DNA of 48,803 bases from Clostridia bacterium. Its GTDB lineage: Bacteria > Bacillota > Clostridia > UBA1212 > UBA1255. The position numbers were made by a program, and so were the translations under genes. The stretch lies in contig JAGADO010000097.1 in assembly GCA_017613535.1 (NCBI GenBank), forward strand, positions 1 through 48,803. The letters are read 5' to 3'. This document shows, piece after piece, positions 17,084 through 25,454 of the stretch. The notes under the pieces were generated by a model. That model saw nothing but the letters and a program-made list of their open reading frames with translations, did not search any database and was not told the DNA's origin. Within the stretch, counting starts at the first letter, position 1, and each line of letters begins with the position of its first letter.

Positions 17084-18202
17084 ATGACAAACCGCGAACG
17101 TACGTATAACCTTTTACATTTCAAACCGGTCGACCGGATGCCCGCAGTGCATTTCGGGTACTGGCCCGAACTACTTACGGAATGGGCGGATCAGGGAAAG
17201 ATACCGAGAGAACTCGCCGCGGGGAATCACGACGGCAGCGAAAAAGAGCGGATCCTCGATAAGATCATCGGATGGGATCTCAACTACTACCGCGTTGTCG
17301 GCGCTGCGAGCACGCTGTTTCCGGCATTCGAGGCGAAAGTTATCGAAGAGCTTCCGGACGGCACGAAACGTGTTCAGAACGGATTCGGCGTGATAGAGCG
17401 CGTGAAGCCGGGCATCACATCAATACCGTCCGAGGACGATTATCTGCTTAAAGACAGAGAAGCGTTTGAGAAAGAGTACAAGCCTCGCATGCAGTTTAAG
17501 CCGGAGCGCGTAAATCTGGAGTTTTTCCGCCATTTCAACGAAAAGCGCGACCCGGACCTTCCGTACGGGCTGTTTCTCGGCTCAGTGCTGGGAGATATCC
17601 GCAACATCTGCACCGTTAAAGGAATGAGCTACCTGATATACGACGAGGACGAAGACCTGTTCGCGGATATTGTCGACACGTACGCCGAAATGCAGTACCA
17701 GTGCGCGAAAGCAATACTCGAGACAGGCGCGAAGTTCGATTTTGCCCACTTCTGGGAAGATATCTGCTTTAAGAACGGGCCTCTGATCTCGCCGGATAAA
17801 TTCGAGGAATTATGCGCGAAACACTACAAAAAACGTACAGACCTGTGCCATCAGTACGGGATCGATATCGTCTCGCTCGACTGCGACGGAGTGATAGAAA
17901 AGCTTGTCCCGACGTGGGTGGAAAACGGGGTCAATACTATGTTCCCGATCGAGGTCGGCGTGTGGGGCGATCAGTTCGAACCGGCGCGGCGCAGATTCGG
18001 GGACAAGGTCCTCGGCATCGGCGGTATGGATAAGACGGCGCTTCGCAAGGACAAGGCAGCGGTGGACGCCGAGATCGAGCGGCTGACAAGGCTCGCGTCG
18101 CTCGGCGGGTTTATTCCGTGCCCGGACCACAGGCTGATGCCCGGCTCAAAATTCGAACTTGTCCAGTACTATGCAGAAGAGATCAAAAAGATTAGAATAT
18201 AA
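17084..18202 (+). CDS. Uroporphyrinogen decarboxylase-family methyltransferase 2
   Basis: A 372-residue UroD-superfamily protein, 23 bases after the first. It starts MTNRERTYNLLHFKPVDRMPAVHFGYWPE. FAHFWEDICFKNGPLISPDKFEELCAKHYK aligns with the equivalent metal-site region of methyltransferase 1, and VSLDCDGVIEKLVPTWVENGVNTMFPIEVG follows. The end, GGFIPCPDHRLMPGSKFELVQYY, is typical of the family's closing strand. The two proteins are diverged paralogues, not a recent duplication. One may demethylate the substrate onto the corrinoid and the other may use a second substrate or a different corrinoid state, but the sequence does not decide this. Confidence 0.83.
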   Translation: MTNRERTYNLLHFKPVDRMPAVHFGYWPELLTEWADQGKIPRELAAGNHDGSEKERILDKIIGWDLNYYRVVGAASTLFPAFEAKVIEELPDGTKRVQNGFGVIERVKPGITSIPSEDDYLLKDREAFEKEYKPRMQFKPERVNLEFFRHFNEKRDPDLPYGLFLGSVLGDIRNICTVKGMSYLIYDEDEDLFADIVDTYAEMQYQCAKAILETGAKFDFAHFWEDICFKNGPLISPDKFEELCAKHYKKRTDLCHQYGIDIVSLDCDGVIEKLVPTWVENGVNTMFPIEVGVWGDQFEPARRRFGDKVLGIGGMDKTALRKDKAAVDAEIERLTRLASLGGFIPCPDHRLMPGSKFELVQYYAEEIKKIRI

Positions 18203-18247
18203 CCGCATTTTCAGCGGAAATGCAGTACGGAAAAACGGGAGGGAAAC

Positions 18248-19102
18248 GTGGAAAGAAAGATAACACTGCTCGACGGAGCCATCGGAACTACGCTCTGGAA
18301 TATTGCCGAAGCACACGGTGTGGACATGGTCCCCGTCTGGCGTTATAATATTGAGCATCCGGAGTTCGTTGAAGAACTGACGCGCGGCTACCTGGACGTT
18401 GGCTGCGAGATAATCCTCGCCAACACGTTCGGAGCGAACGGCCCCGCGGTAAAGCGTTCTTCAAACTACACTGCGGCGGAAGTTGTCAGCGCCGGAGTAA
18501 AAGCGGCGAAGAAGGTCCTGGAAGGTACGGGGGTTAAACTCTGTCTGTCGCTCGGACCGCTCATGCAGCTTTTAGAGCCGTACGGAGATATGGAGGAAGA
18601 CGAATGCGCGGCCATCTACGACGAGATGCTTGACGCGGGAATCGGCGCCGGTGCGGATATGGTGCTGATCCAGACGTTCATGGATCTGGAGATGATGAGA
18701 GTTGCCACCGTCGAAGCGAAAAAATACGGTGTGCCGGTTTTTTGTTCCATGACTTTCGAGAAAAACGGTAAGACGATGTTCGGAAATTCGGTCGAAGACA
18801 CGATCGAAACGCTTGCCCCGCTCGGAATCGACGCCATCGGACTGAACTGCTCGCTCGGCCCGGACATGGCGCTTCCGATAATTAAAGAGTTTTCCGAAAA
18901 ATCGGATATGCCTCTTTTGTTCAAACCGAACGCCGGAAAACCGATAACCGGTTCCGACGGAAACACGACTTCCGCATATACCGCGGAACAATTCGCTAAA
19001 GATATTGAGCCTGCGCTTGAATACGTAAGCTATATCGGCGGCTGCTGCGGCTCGGACGCGAGTTACATACGAGAAATAAAGAAACTGCTTGACGAACGTT
19101 GA
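18248..19102 (+). CDS. Homocysteine S-methyltransferase-type protein (MetH N-terminal/BHMT fold)
   Basis: A 284-residue protein starting at GTG with GGGAGGG upstream. LLDGAIGTTLW is the family's opening motif, and ILANTFGANGPAVKR follows. Zinc ligands are visible as C201 in GLNCSLGP and C266/C267 in GGCCGSD, the arrangement needed to activate homocysteine thiolate. It corresponds to the first module of cobalamin-dependent methionine synthase, with the corrinoid module encoded by the next gene as a separate protein. It may therefore pass corrinoid-bound methyl to homocysteine to give methionine, or act on another thiol. A folate (pterin) domain is absent. Confidence 0.85.
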   Translation: MERKITLLDGAIGTTLWNIAEAHGVDMVPVWRYNIEHPEFVEELTRGYLDVGCEIILANTFGANGPAVKRSSNYTAAEVVSAGVKAAKKVLEGTGVKLCLSLGPLMQLLEPYGDMEEDECAAIYDEMLDAGIGAGADMVLIQTFMDLEMMRVATVEAKKYGVPVFCSMTFEKNGKTMFGNSVEDTIETLAPLGIDAIGLNCSLGPDMALPIIKEFSEKSDMPLLFKPNAGKPITGSDGNTTSAYTAEQFAKDIEPALEYVSYIGGCCGSDASYIREIKKLLDER

Positions 19103-19141
19103 CCGCGCGGACCCGCCGGTGACCTGAAAGGAGAGAACCCA

Positions 19142-19777
19142 ATGAGTATTTTGAATGACATTTCCGAAAACCTGCAGAGAGGCAAAGCCAAAGTTGTAAA
19201 AGAACTGATCCAGCAGGCGCTGGATGCCGGCGAAAAGCCCGAGACGATACTTAGCGAGGGATTACTCGACGGTATGAACATAATCGGCGCGAAATTCAAG
19301 GAAGGCACCGTGTATGTGCCTGAAGTGCTCGTAGCCGCGAGAGCTATGAACCAGGGTGCTGCCATGCTGAAGCCGTACCTCGAAGAAGCCGGAGTAAAAT
19401 CGATTGGCCGCGCATGCCTCGGAACGGTGCAGGGCGACCTTCACGATATCGGTAAAAACCTCGTAAAAATGATGCTCGAGGGCAAGGGAATCGAAGTTAT
19501 CGACCTCGGTACCGACGTTGCCCCGGAGACGTTCATACAGACTGCGATCGAGCAGGATTGCCAGCTTATCTGCCTGTCCGCGCTGCTTACGACGACGATG
19601 GGCGTCATGGGCGAAGTGGTTAAGAAGGCCGAGGAAGCAGGCATCCGCGATAAGGTTAAGATCATGATCGGCGGCGCGCCCGTGGATGAAGCGTTCTGCC
19701 GTCAGATCGGTGCTGACGTTTACACTCCCGATGCGGCAAGTGCAGCCGATGCTGCGAAGGCGCTGCTCACTGCCTGA
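19142..19777 (+). CDS. Corrinoid (B12-binding) methyl-carrier protein
   Basis: A 211-residue cognate corrinoid protein. Residues ~1-85 form the helical cap domain (Met-synthase type, with LLDGMNIIGAKFKEGTVYVPEVLVAARAM), and ~87-210 the Rossmann B12-binding domain. The motif GDLHDIGKN places the lower axial cobalt ligand at H101; the downstream SALLTTTMG and GGAPV segments cradle the nucleotide tail. It should shuttle methyl groups between the UroD-type methyltransferases and the homocysteine methyltransferase-like protein. It belongs to the MtbC/MtaC/split-MetH family. Spacing of 39 bases to the preceding gene and 7 to the next supports one operon. Confidence 0.92.
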   Translation: MSILNDISENLQRGKAKVVKELIQQALDAGEKPETILSEGLLDGMNIIGAKFKEGTVYVPEVLVAARAMNQGAAMLKPYLEEAGVKSIGRACLGTVQGDLHDIGKNLVKMMLEGKGIEVIDLGTDVAPETFIQTAIEQDCQLICLSALLTTTMGVMGEVVKKAEEAGIRDKVKIMIGGAPVDEAFCRQIGADVYTPDAASAADAAKALLTA

Positions 19778-19784
19778 GGGTCTT

Positions 19785-20342
19785 ATGGAAAACGCGGAGT
19801 TCTTTTCTAAACTTGTCGGCGAAGTCACGGAACTCGGTGCGTACCGCGCCGCGGTGATAGAGACTTCCTCTGTCGTGACCGACTGTTCATTCAGGGATAT
19901 GTGCGCCATGAACACTTGCGGAAATTACGGCAAGTGCTGGACGTGCCCTCCCGACGTGGGCGATATTGACGAGCTGATGGCTGAGCTGAAAAGCTACAGG
20001 TACATTCTCGTGTACCAGTCGGTCAGGCCGCTCGAGGACAGTTTCGACTTTGAAGGGATGATCGAAGCGGGACTGTACCATAATAAATTGACCGCCGTTG
20101 TGCGGCACAGGCTCGAAGAAGAGAAATTCGTCAGATCGCTGTTTTTATGCGCAGGGGGCTGCAGGATATGCGAAGTGTGCGCAAAAAAGACAGACGAACC
20201 TTGCCGCCATCCGGAGCTGGCAATGCCTTCGCTTGAGGCTTACGGCGTAAATGTTTCGAAGCTCGCAACGGCTGCCGGAATGAAGTACATAAACGGCCAG
20301 AATACGGTCACTTTCTTCAGCGGAGTGCTGTTTGATCTATGA
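19785..20342 (+). CDS. DUF2284 Cys-rich metal-binding protein
   Basis: A 185-residue protein starting at ATG 19785 (GAGGG upstream); an upstream in-frame start would overlap the corrinoid gene and is rejected. The N-terminal half has CAMNTCGNYGKCWTCPP, and the second half CAGGCRICEVCAKKTDEPCRHP, giving the Cys spacing of DUF2284, in which FeS clusters are expected. Members often lie in corrinoid methyltransferase clusters, but the role is not established; electron delivery for corrinoid activation is a reasonable guess. It overlaps the following activator gene by 4 bases (ATGA), so the two products are probably made in similar amounts. Confidence 0.8.
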   Translation: MENAEFFSKLVGEVTELGAYRAAVIETSSVVTDCSFRDMCAMNTCGNYGKCWTCPPDVGDIDELMAELKSYRYILVYQSVRPLEDSFDFEGMIEAGLYHNKLTAVVRHRLEEEKFVRSLFLCAGGCRICEVCAKKTDEPCRHPELAMPSLEAYGVNVSKLATAAGMKYINGQNTVTFFSGVLFDL

Positions 20343-21892
20343 TCTGCATTACTGTAAACGGGAAAAAGTATTATAGAGAAGCCGGGCAGGAGCTCGGCCT
20401 TTTTCTGCGCGAGATACAGGGGAAAAATGCTCGGGCCGGAAGCGGGAAGGGCGTTGTTTTTGTGTGCGGCGGTCACGGCAAGTGCGGAAAGTGTGCTGTA
20501 AAAGCTTCGGGATGCCTCTCTCCGGTCACGGATGATGAAGTGCGCCGCCTGGGGCAGGATAAGATCAGTGCCGGATTCAGGCTGGCTTGCCGCCTGAAAG
20601 CGGAAGGGGACTGCGATATACTAACGGATCTGGTCACCGGGTTTGACAGCGGAAATGTCGCGATTTCAGGTATTTCTGCTTCATTTGAGCTTTCGCCTGC
20701 GTTCAAAAAATACGGTGTTTCGGTGGATATCGGAACGACGACGCTTGCGGCAAAGCTGTTCGGCCCGGATGGCAGAGAACTCGCTTCGTGCGGGGCGCGC
20801 AATCCTCAGTATCTGTGGGGTGCGGACGTTATCTCGCGCATGGAAGCGGCGCTTTCGGGAGAGGGCGCGAATCTGGCCGGTTCGGTGAGAGCTGCAGTCA
20901 ATGATATGATCACAGGGCTTTCGGGCGAGGCAGGGATCGGTGCGGGAGATATTGACGCCGCGGTCGTGACGGGCAATACCGTGATGCTTTGCTTTTTCTG
21001 CGGCATCGATACGGAACCGCTGACACACGCGCCGTTTATTGCCCCCGAACTGTTCGGAAAAAGTTATAACGCCTCCGAACTCGGCATTAACGTGCTTTCG
21101 CCTGATGCGGAAATTTACATTCCGCCGTGCGTTTCGGCGTTCATAGGTGCGGACATCGTCTGTGCGTCGCTGGCTGCCGGGATCGATAAGCCCGGCGATA
21201 CCGAAATACTTACGGATATCGGCACGAACGGGGAAATGGTGCTGAGGTGCGAAAAGGGCCTGTTCGGCTGCTCAACGGCCGCGGGGCCGGCTTTTGAAGG
21301 CGCAGGCATAAGCATGGGAATGGGCGGCACCGACGGGGCTGTTGACCGCGTCCGCATCGATCACGAAGGCGGTTTTAAGGTCCACGTGATAGGCGAGGAA
21401 AAGGGAGCAAAGGCGAAAGGAATATGCGGAAGCGGGATCGTTGACGCAGTCGCCTGCATGCTGGATGCGGAAACAGTTGACGAGACCGGGTTTATGGAAG
21501 ACGGATCGTGCGCCGTGTGCGAAGGCGTTGAGCTTACCCAAAACGATATACGTGCAGTGCAGCTCGCAAAAAGTGCGATCCACGCCGGTCTGCTGACACT
21601 TATGAAAACATCCGGCACGCGCGAAAAAGACGTCGCGAGGCTGAGTATTGCGGGAGGTTTCGGAAATTATCTGGACGTCGAAAGTGCCGGGAAGATCGGG
21701 CTGATCCCGCCGGGGCTCGTAAGTCACGTCAGGTCCGTGGGCAATGCCGCTCTTTCGGGTGCTTTGATGCTTTTGCTGTCGAAACCGCGCAGAAAAGAAG
21801 CGACAGCTTTCGCGCGTACGGTCAATACGGTCGAGCTGTCGACTGATCCTTTTTTCTCTCAGGCGTTCATGGAAAATATGACGTTCGAATAA
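20339..21892 (+). CDS. Reductive activator of corrinoid enzymes (2Fe-2S ferredoxin + ASKHA/DUF4445)
   Basis: A 517-residue protein. The N-terminal domain (1-~100) is a plant-type 2Fe-2S ferredoxin with Cys43, Cys49, Cys52 and Cys84 (CGGHGKCGKC). The rest is an ASKHA ATPase-like fold typical of RACo: VDIGTTTLAAKL near residue 128, TDIGTNGEMVL near 295, GSGIVDAVACML and SIAGGFGNYLDVESAGKIGLIP. Such proteins use ATP to reduce the inactive cob(II)amide of corrinoid proteins to Co(I). Its place directly after the corrinoid protein and DUF2284 genes indicates it services that carrier. It replaces the AdoMet-based reactivation domain of MetH. The operon ends in a terminator overlapping its stop codon. 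Confidence 0.9.
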   Translation: MICITVNGKKYYREAGQELGLFLREIQGKNARAGSGKGVVFVCGGHGKCGKCAVKASGCLSPVTDDEVRRLGQDKISAGFRLACRLKAEGDCDILTDLVTGFDSGNVAISGISASFELSPAFKKYGVSVDIGTTTLAAKLFGPDGRELASCGARNPQYLWGADVISRMEAALSGEGANLAGSVRAAVNDMITGLSGEAGIGAGDIDAAVVTGNTVMLCFFCGIDTEPLTHAPFIAPELFGKSYNASELGINVLSPDAEIYIPPCVSAFIGADIVCASLAAGIDKPGDTEILTDIGTNGEMVLRCEKGLFGCSTAAGPAFEGAGISMGMGGTDGAVDRVRIDHEGGFKVHVIGEEKGAKAKGICGSGIVDAVACMLDAETVDETGFMEDGSCAVCEGVELTQNDIRAVQLAKSAIHAGLLTLMKTSGTREKDVARLSIAGGFGNYLDVESAGKIGLIPPGLVSHVRSVGNAALSGALMLLLSKPRRKEATAFARTVNTVELSTDPFFSQAFMENMTFE

Positions 21893-21910
21893 GCGCTTGG
21901 CGCTTTTTTT
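21891..21910 (+). terminator. terminator at end of the corrinoid operon
   Basis: AAGCGC, loop TTG, GCGCTT (21891-21896 with 21900-21905) followed by a T run. It overlaps the stop of the activator gene and abuts the stop of the convergent minus-strand gene. Confidence 0.65.
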
Positions 21911-22745
21911 ATTTCTTTTTATCGCGCTTTGAAACGATCACGATGACGGCTGCGGTCGCGGCAATCATTACCGCAGCGATAATCATGCCCGGAAGCGGGC
22001 TGGAACCTTTTTTAGAAGAACTGTGACCGTCATTGTCCGGCTCTGAAGTGATCCTGCCTCGCGTCGCTTTGGGGGTCGGTTCGGGAGTTTCCTCTTCCTG
22101 ATTTTCGTCCGGGTCGGGAGTGCCTGTCGCAGGCGCCATGGTGATCTCGTGAGGATCATTGTCCGTTGTCACGTTTATAGACGTGCCGGGCAGATATTCG
22201 ATTTCTTCAACGCCGTCCTGATAGAAAGCCCACGTCGAAACGTATTCGGCTGGGAGCGCCATGTATTCCCACGTGCCGATCGGTCCGGTGAAAGCGTGTA
22301 TATGTATCAGGTACGTTCCGGCTGGAATATATCCGAATTTGAGCTGAATAGAATGGTTATCCATATGATATGATACGGAGCAGCTGCTGAGTTTCGCTCC
22401 TGAAATGCTCTGCGAATACGTGCTTTCCCAGGCATATATATCTGCGGTGAATCCGGCGTTCGGCTGATCTCCCCACGTAGGGGCGGCAAGAATATTGAAT
22501 GCGTCGAGCTTGTATCCTTCCGGTACTTCGAATCTGAATCCGACGCTTCCGAAAATGTTAAACTGGCGAGGGTTGCCCTGGAGGGTATTGTCGCAGAAAT
22601 AAATGACTTTTGATTCCTCTTTTGCGTAGGCGCGCCGCGGTGAGAACCCGGTGCCTGCGGAAAGAATTGCCAGCGCAAGAATGACCGCCGACAAAACCGC
22701 CGCGATCGCTCTGATCCTTTTTTTGCGTATTATATCTGAAAACAT
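21909..22745 (-). CDS. Surface protein with signal peptide and C-terminal membrane anchor, unknown function
   Basis: A 278-residue protein. Residues 1-41 are a signal peptide (basic start, hydrophobic run, AYA cleavage-like site). Residues ~45-200 form a beta-rich extracellular domain with many aromatic residues (VIYFCDNTLQGNPRQFNIFG, GYIPAGTYLIHIHAF), not assigned to a family. A Glu/Pro/Thr/Asp-rich linker (~205-245) follows, then a transmembrane helix (about 253-272) and a basic tail KRDKKK, which together act as a stop-transfer anchor. There is no LPxTG-like sorting motif, so it is not an obvious sortase substrate. It is divergent from the LamG lipoprotein gene at 22926. Confidence 0.72.
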   Translation of the reverse strand: MFSDIIRKKRIRAIAAVLSAVILALAILSAGTGFSPRRAYAKEESKVIYFCDNTLQGNPRQFNIFGSVGFRFEVPEGYKLDAFNILAAPTWGDQPNAGFTADIYAWESTYSQSISGAKLSSCSVSYHMDNHSIQLKFGYIPAGTYLIHIHAFTGPIGTWEYMALPAEYVSTWAFYQDGVEEIEYLPGTSINVTTDNDPHEITMAPATGTPDPDENQEEETPEPTPKATRGRITSEPDNDGHSSSKKGSSPLPGMIIAAVMIAATAAVIVIVSKRDKKK

Positions 22746-22863
22746 ATTGTCCGTCTCCGCTTCAAAAACGCGCCTCTTAGCGGCACGACAGCCGCACTCC
22801 GGCTTTTACTGAATTATAACCCTTCGGGAGGGGGAATGTAAAGAGTCCATCGGCCGCATATGC

Positions 22864-22893
22864 TTGTTATTCCGCTTTTATTTGTGGTCTAAT
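22864..22893 (+). promoter_or_regulatory. probable promoter of the LamG/MBL lipoprotein pair
   Basis: TTGTTA (22864-22869), an 18-base spacer and TCTAAT (22888-22893). This is a moderate match. It lies in the divergent gap between 22745 and 22926. Confidence 0.45.
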
Positions 22894-22925
22894 CCGTACA
22901 TCCGATTAAGAAAGGAAACGTAAAA

Positions 22926-23831
22926 ATGAAAAAAATAATCTTGCTGTCATTAGTGCTCGCATTAGTCGCTTCTATAGCCGTTGCCTGCGCACCTAAAAGC
23001 AATCCCGGCGAACCAGACGGAAAAGCTACGGCTGAACCTGCTGCCGCGACAGATGCCGATCCGACCGCCGCTCCTGCGACGGATGTCCCTGTTACCGAAG
23101 TTCCTGCCACCGAAGCTCCTACCGAAACGCCTGCGCCTGCGCCTGAATACGTGATCCCGTACGTGACTGACGGTCTCGTTGCGCTCTTTGAAGGCTATTA
23201 CAACACCAGAAGAGGGCAGGATATGAATACGGAAATTTGGGAGGATCTTTCGGGTAATAAGTACGATATCGATTTCTCGCTGGATGAGACGGCTTCGTGG
23301 GCGGGGAACGGACTCGAGATCAGCTCCGCGAGGATCCATTTGCCCGAAGAACTCCTCGAACTTATCAACGGAGAGGAATTCACGGTCGAGTACAGCATAA
23401 ACGACCTCGTTGTCACCGGCACGAACTTCGCCACGCTGCTTAATGTATTGCCCAATGACCAGTTTGCATTGTTCATCCGAAATTCCAACGGAGCGATCGA
23501 ATTCAAAACTTCTCCCGGAAATTCACGCCCGCAGAAAGCCGGCGTAGGGGTCGAGAAGGTCAATAACAAGACCATCGCCGTCACGTTCAAGCTCGGCGGG
23601 AAGATCTGCCTGTATTCTGACGGAGAGCTTCTCTCGCAGGTCGATGCGAAGGGCACGCTTGAGGCGGTCAGCGAGTTCTTCATCGGGCACAATGACCCCA
23701 ACAAGTCCTACGACGCCACCGTGCGCTCGCTCCGCTTCTACAGCAGGGCGCTCACCGCTGAAGAGCTTGCCGCAAACGCTCAGGCGGTCGGGACTCTTTC
23801 AGTCGTCGAAGCCGCGGAGCCCTCGAAATGA
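22926..23831 (+). CDS. LamG/concanavalin A-like domain lipoprotein (paralogue 2)
   Basis: A 301-residue lipoprotein with signal MKKIILLSLV... ending at the AVAC lipobox (Cys at about 21). A Pro/Thr/Ala/Glu-rich linker spans ~25-75, and the LamG_3-like domain ~78-295. It aligns along its length with the 7476 protein: YVIPYVTDGLVALFEG, IWEDLSGNKYDI, VEYSINDLVVTG, FFIGHNDPNKSYDATVRSLRFYSRALTAEELAAN. The two are clear paralogues that bracket the catabolic and methyl-transfer genes. It overlaps the next gene by 4 bases (ATGA) and is probably translated together with the MBL-fold lipoprotein. Confidence 0.82.
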   Translation: MKKIILLSLVLALVASIAVACAPKSNPGEPDGKATAEPAAATDADPTAAPATDVPVTEVPATEAPTETPAPAPEYVIPYVTDGLVALFEGYYNTRRGQDMNTEIWEDLSGNKYDIDFSLDETASWAGNGLEISSARIHLPEELLELINGEEFTVEYSINDLVVTGTNFATLLNVLPNDQFALFIRNSNGAIEFKTSPGNSRPQKAGVGVEKVNNKTIAVTFKLGGKICLYSDGELLSQVDAKGTLEAVSEFFIGHNDPNKSYDATVRSLRFYSRALTAEELAANAQAVGTLSVVEAAEPSK

Positions 23832-25060
23832 AACGTCACAGTCTTTTTATCAAAGTGCTGATCATGGCTATGCTTTGTGCGCTGCTCGGTGCGTGCGCGG
23901 TGAATAACGGTTCCGGTACGCCGGACGGTTCTTCGAAAACGGACGAACAGGCTGATCCTACGCCAGTCGCCCCGCCGGAGCCGCACGACGTCGAACTGTA
24001 CCAGCTCGCCCCGGAAGATCAGAGCCTTATGATGTGCTACGTGATCAGAACGCCGAATGATAAGATCGTCGTTATCGACGGAGGCATTGCGGGGTACGGA
24101 AAGGACGCTCCCCCGTACCTTCCTGCCGCTATCCGCGCGATCCTCGGTCTTCAGCAGGACGGTTATTTCGAAGTCGAAGCGTGGTTTCTGTCTCACGGGC
24201 ACAACGACCACATCGGCGAGCTCGCGAAGATGCTCGAGGGCTACACCGCTTCGTCCAACTATAAGGTCAATAACATTTACTTTAATTTCCCGGAGTTCGG
24301 TGTCGAGTGGAAATCGAGCGTCGGAGCAGCTGATTACGACCTTGAAGAAGTCGAGCAGCTGAAGCGCGGCATGGATAATTACTACGCGATATGCGGTTTT
24401 AGCGGCATAAAAGGTGCGGATATTCCTGCTGAGCAGTATTCGAAACCGGCGGATGCGGAATACGGTTACTACTATAACCTCATAAACGGCGCGGTGATCA
24501 CACCGGAAAGCATCGAAAACGTACTGAATATCGAAGTTGACGGCGTAAACTTCCGCGTGCTCCAGACGTGGGCAAAGTCGAACGCGAACGTCAACAGCAC
24601 TTCCACGGTTATCCGTATGACATACGGCGAACACAGCGTTTTGTTCCTGGGCGATTCGTACACGGACAATGCTTCCAAGCTCCTGCGCCTGTGGCCTATG
24701 GAGGAGATCGCTTCCGAATATGTTCAGATGGGCCACCACGGACAGCACGGCCCGGACAAAGGCTTTTACCGCAAGATCGGCGCTGCTGATTCGATCCGCC
24801 TGTGGCCGACGCCAAAATGGGTCTGGGAGGTCTACAAGGCTACGAACAATATCGCTACGGACGAGACGCGCGGCTGGGTCGGTCTTCCGAAGGATTTCAA
24901 CGAGTTTGCCGAGCAGGGGCTCGATAAAACGGGCCGCGACTACATTTCAGGCCTTGCCGGCGCATACCCGTCCGATCCGACAAAAGTATCCTCCTGGAAC
25001 GCGGAAGTGCTAGGCGCCCAGCGTGTCGCGGTGTTCGCGTACCTCGGCGACGCGGCCTGA
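23828..25060 (+). CDS. Lipoprotein metallo-beta-lactamase-fold hydrolase, ComEC-like
   Basis: A 410-residue protein with a lipoprotein signal (lipobox LGAC, Cys at about 23). Residues ~50-400 hold an MBL fold: SHGHNDHIGEL with H123, H125, D127 and H128 forming the metal site, then VIRMTYGEHSVLFLGDSYTD and VQMGHHGQHGP supplying later ligands. The order and spacing resemble the extracellular MBL domain of ComEC. The lipid anchor would place it outside the membrane. Substrate candidates include nucleic acid, a phosphodiester or a glycan ester; nothing here selects between them. It is translationally coupled to the LamG lipoprotein, which suggests a joint surface function. Confidence 0.82.
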   Translation: MKRHSLFIKVLIMAMLCALLGACAVNNGSGTPDGSSKTDEQADPTPVAPPEPHDVELYQLAPEDQSLMMCYVIRTPNDKIVVIDGGIAGYGKDAPPYLPAAIRAILGLQQDGYFEVEAWFLSHGHNDHIGELAKMLEGYTASSNYKVNNIYFNFPEFGVEWKSSVGAADYDLEEVEQLKRGMDNYYAICGFSGIKGADIPAEQYSKPADAEYGYYYNLINGAVITPESIENVLNIEVDGVNFRVLQTWAKSNANVNSTSTVIRMTYGEHSVLFLGDSYTDNASKLLRLWPMEEIASEYVQMGHHGQHGPDKGFYRKIGAADSIRLWPTPKWVWEVYKATNNIATDETRGWVGLPKDFNEFAEQGLDKTGRDYISGLAGAYPSDPTKVSSWNAEVLGAQRVAVFAYLGDAA

Positions 25061-25102
25061 CAAGGTTTAACCGATTTTAGCAGTTTTTTGCAAAAAAAGT
25101 GC

Positions 25103-25131
25103 TTGACATTGTCAAACCGCGCGTGTAAAAT
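25103..25131 (+). promoter_or_regulatory. sigma-A promoter of secG
   Basis: TTGACA (25103-25108), a 17-base spacer and TAAAAT (25126-25131) with TG directly before the -10. Confidence 0.85.
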
Positions 25132-25163
25132 TCGTTTGTTTCACTTTGGAGGTGCAGACACTA

Positions 25164-25421
25164 ATGGTAACTTTGAAATTTATACTTGGAATCATCTTCA
25201 TGCTGATAAGCGTCGCGCTTGTCATCTTAATTCTTATGCAGCGCTCTAAGGAGGAAGGTCTGAGCGGAGCCATCACGGGCCAGAAGACCGAATCGTTCTA
25301 TTCCAGGAGCGGAGCGAATCTCAGCAAGGAGAAGTTCCTTATGAGACTGACCATCGTGCTCGGAGTTGCATTCGCAGTCATTGCGATCATACTCAGCGCA
25401 CTCATGCGTTTCGGTGTCTGA
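25164..25421 (+). CDS. secG: Preprotein translocase subunit SecG
   Basis: An 85-residue protein with two transmembrane helices (about 5-22 and 57-77) joined by the conserved loop LMQRSKEEGLSGAITGQKTESFYSRSG. This loop, rich in Gly and Ser, is diagnostic for SecG, the accessory subunit of the SecYEG translocon. I chose ATG 25164 because GGAGGTG lies 9 bases upstream; an in-frame TTG at 25146 is not needed. The gene has its own promoter and a downstream hairpin. In many Firmicutes secG precedes rnr and smpB; rnr follows here but no smpB or tmRNA gene was seen in the window. Confidence 0.92.
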   Translation: MVTLKFILGIIFMLISVALVILILMQRSKEEGLSGAITGQKTESFYSRSGANLSKEKFLMRLTIVLGVAFAVIAIILSALMRFGV

Positions 25422-25454
25422 TCAGACGGAGCGCGAGTGACATTTTACCGAAAG

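Noticed and set aside
16056..18202. Haem biosynthesis (true uroporphyrinogen decarboxylase)
   Set aside because: No other haem genes nearby, two diverged copies side by side, and direct association with corrinoid carrier and activator genes.
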